Origin: Hahella sp. HN01
GTDB lineage: Bacteria; Pseudomonadota; Gammaproteobacteria; Pseudomonadales; Oleiphilaceae
Direction: 5' to 3'
Assembly (NCBI RefSeq): GCF_018986435.1
Contig: NZ_JAHMIN010000038.1
Span: 33,613-65,982 of the forward strand
DNA: 32,370 nucleotides
In this document: positions 32,278-32,370 of the stretch, piece by piece
Layout: each line of letters starts with the position of its first letter
Numbering within the stretch: position 1 is the first letter of the stretch
Translations under genes and position numbers: made by a program
The notes under the pieces: generated by a model
Databases searched by the model: none
Seen by the model: only the letters and a program-made list of their open reading frames with translations
What the model was told of the DNA's origin: nothing

Positions 32278-32370
32278 TTAAAGTATTTTTTCACCCTCGA
32301 AGGCTTCTTTTGCAACATACACATATGGGATCGAACTTTCTTTTTGAGATCCCCTTTCTTTCGTGCCGGC
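32278..32370 (-). CDS. C-terminal end of an unidentified protein running off the window
   Basis: The minus strand is open from the window edge to a TAA at 32280-32278, giving the last 30 residues (...KESSIPYVYVAKEAFEGEKIL). No start is inside the window. A 30-codon open frame is weak evidence alone. Same-strand small genes follow it, including an immunity-like one, so a polymorphic toxin C-terminus is one reading. No family is identifiable from this tail. Confidence 0.35.
   Translation of the reverse strand, partial: AGTKERGSQKESSIPYVYVAKEAFEGEKIL

Overview
The window looks like chromosome of a marine gammaproteobacterium close to Hahella (or a related Oceanospirillales/Pseudomonadales-like genus). 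The basis is protein resemblance recalled from family knowledge, moderately high GC with strong gamma-type codon use, and gene order. The block mtnA / MTA deaminase / ubiG / mupP / yciK matches the Pseudomonas arrangement as I remember it, and the System I cytochrome c maturation operon ccmABCDEFGHI is complete. No rRNA, tRNA, IS element or CRISPR array was seen.

Layout. (1) 1-2958, minus strand: a compact three-gene set that reads like an RNA-processing or RNA-repair operon. It holds a 2H-phosphoesterase-like protein, an AbiEii-type nucleotidyltransferase fused to an ATP-dependent RNA/DNA-ligase-type domain, and a DUF99 (endonuclease V-like) protein cut by the window edge. This is the most unusual part of the window. 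A GNAT acetyltransferase gene precedes it. (2) 3926-9147: a secreted LasA-like M23 metallopeptidase with two PPC domains, an O-methyltransferase, a Baeyer-Villiger-type flavin monooxygenase and a quinone oxidoreductase. (3) 9345-14005: a 45-residue membrane peptide gene with a strong ribosome binding site, a two-component pair resembling the proteobacterial dedicated-sortase system regulators (no sortase gene is in the window), and a convergent orphan GAF-PAS histidine kinase. (4) 14162-19486: mtnA diverging from MTA/SAH deaminase-ubiG-mupP-yciK and a DUF1499 lipoprotein, i.e. methylthioadenosine salvage, ubiquinone O-methylation and muropeptide recycling. (5) 19504-26635, minus strand: the ccm operon, read from a well-formed sigma70 promoter near 26811-26840, with mostly ATGA start/stop overlaps. 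(6) 26892-28624: a FliK-like protein overlapping a short FlhB C-terminal-domain protein. (7) 28897-31079: DUF1244, Dps and MscS genes, with a textbook intrinsic terminator after dps. (8) 31157-32370, minus strand: an AT-richer tail of small genes (Imm10-like, zinc-ribbon, one unknown) and the last 30 codons of an open frame running off the edge. This looks like the immunity end of a polymorphic-toxin locus.

How the genes work together. The ccm genes make one pathway: heme export and delivery by CcmABCDE, then apocytochrome reduction and ligation by CcmFGHI. MtnA and the deaminase belong to one salvage route (MTA to methylthioinosine to methylthioribose-1-phosphate to the ribulose form), with the phosphorylase expected elsewhere. 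The first three genes are proposed to open or trim damaged RNA ends, extend them and seal them. That is inference from domain content and translational coupling and has not been demonstrated here.
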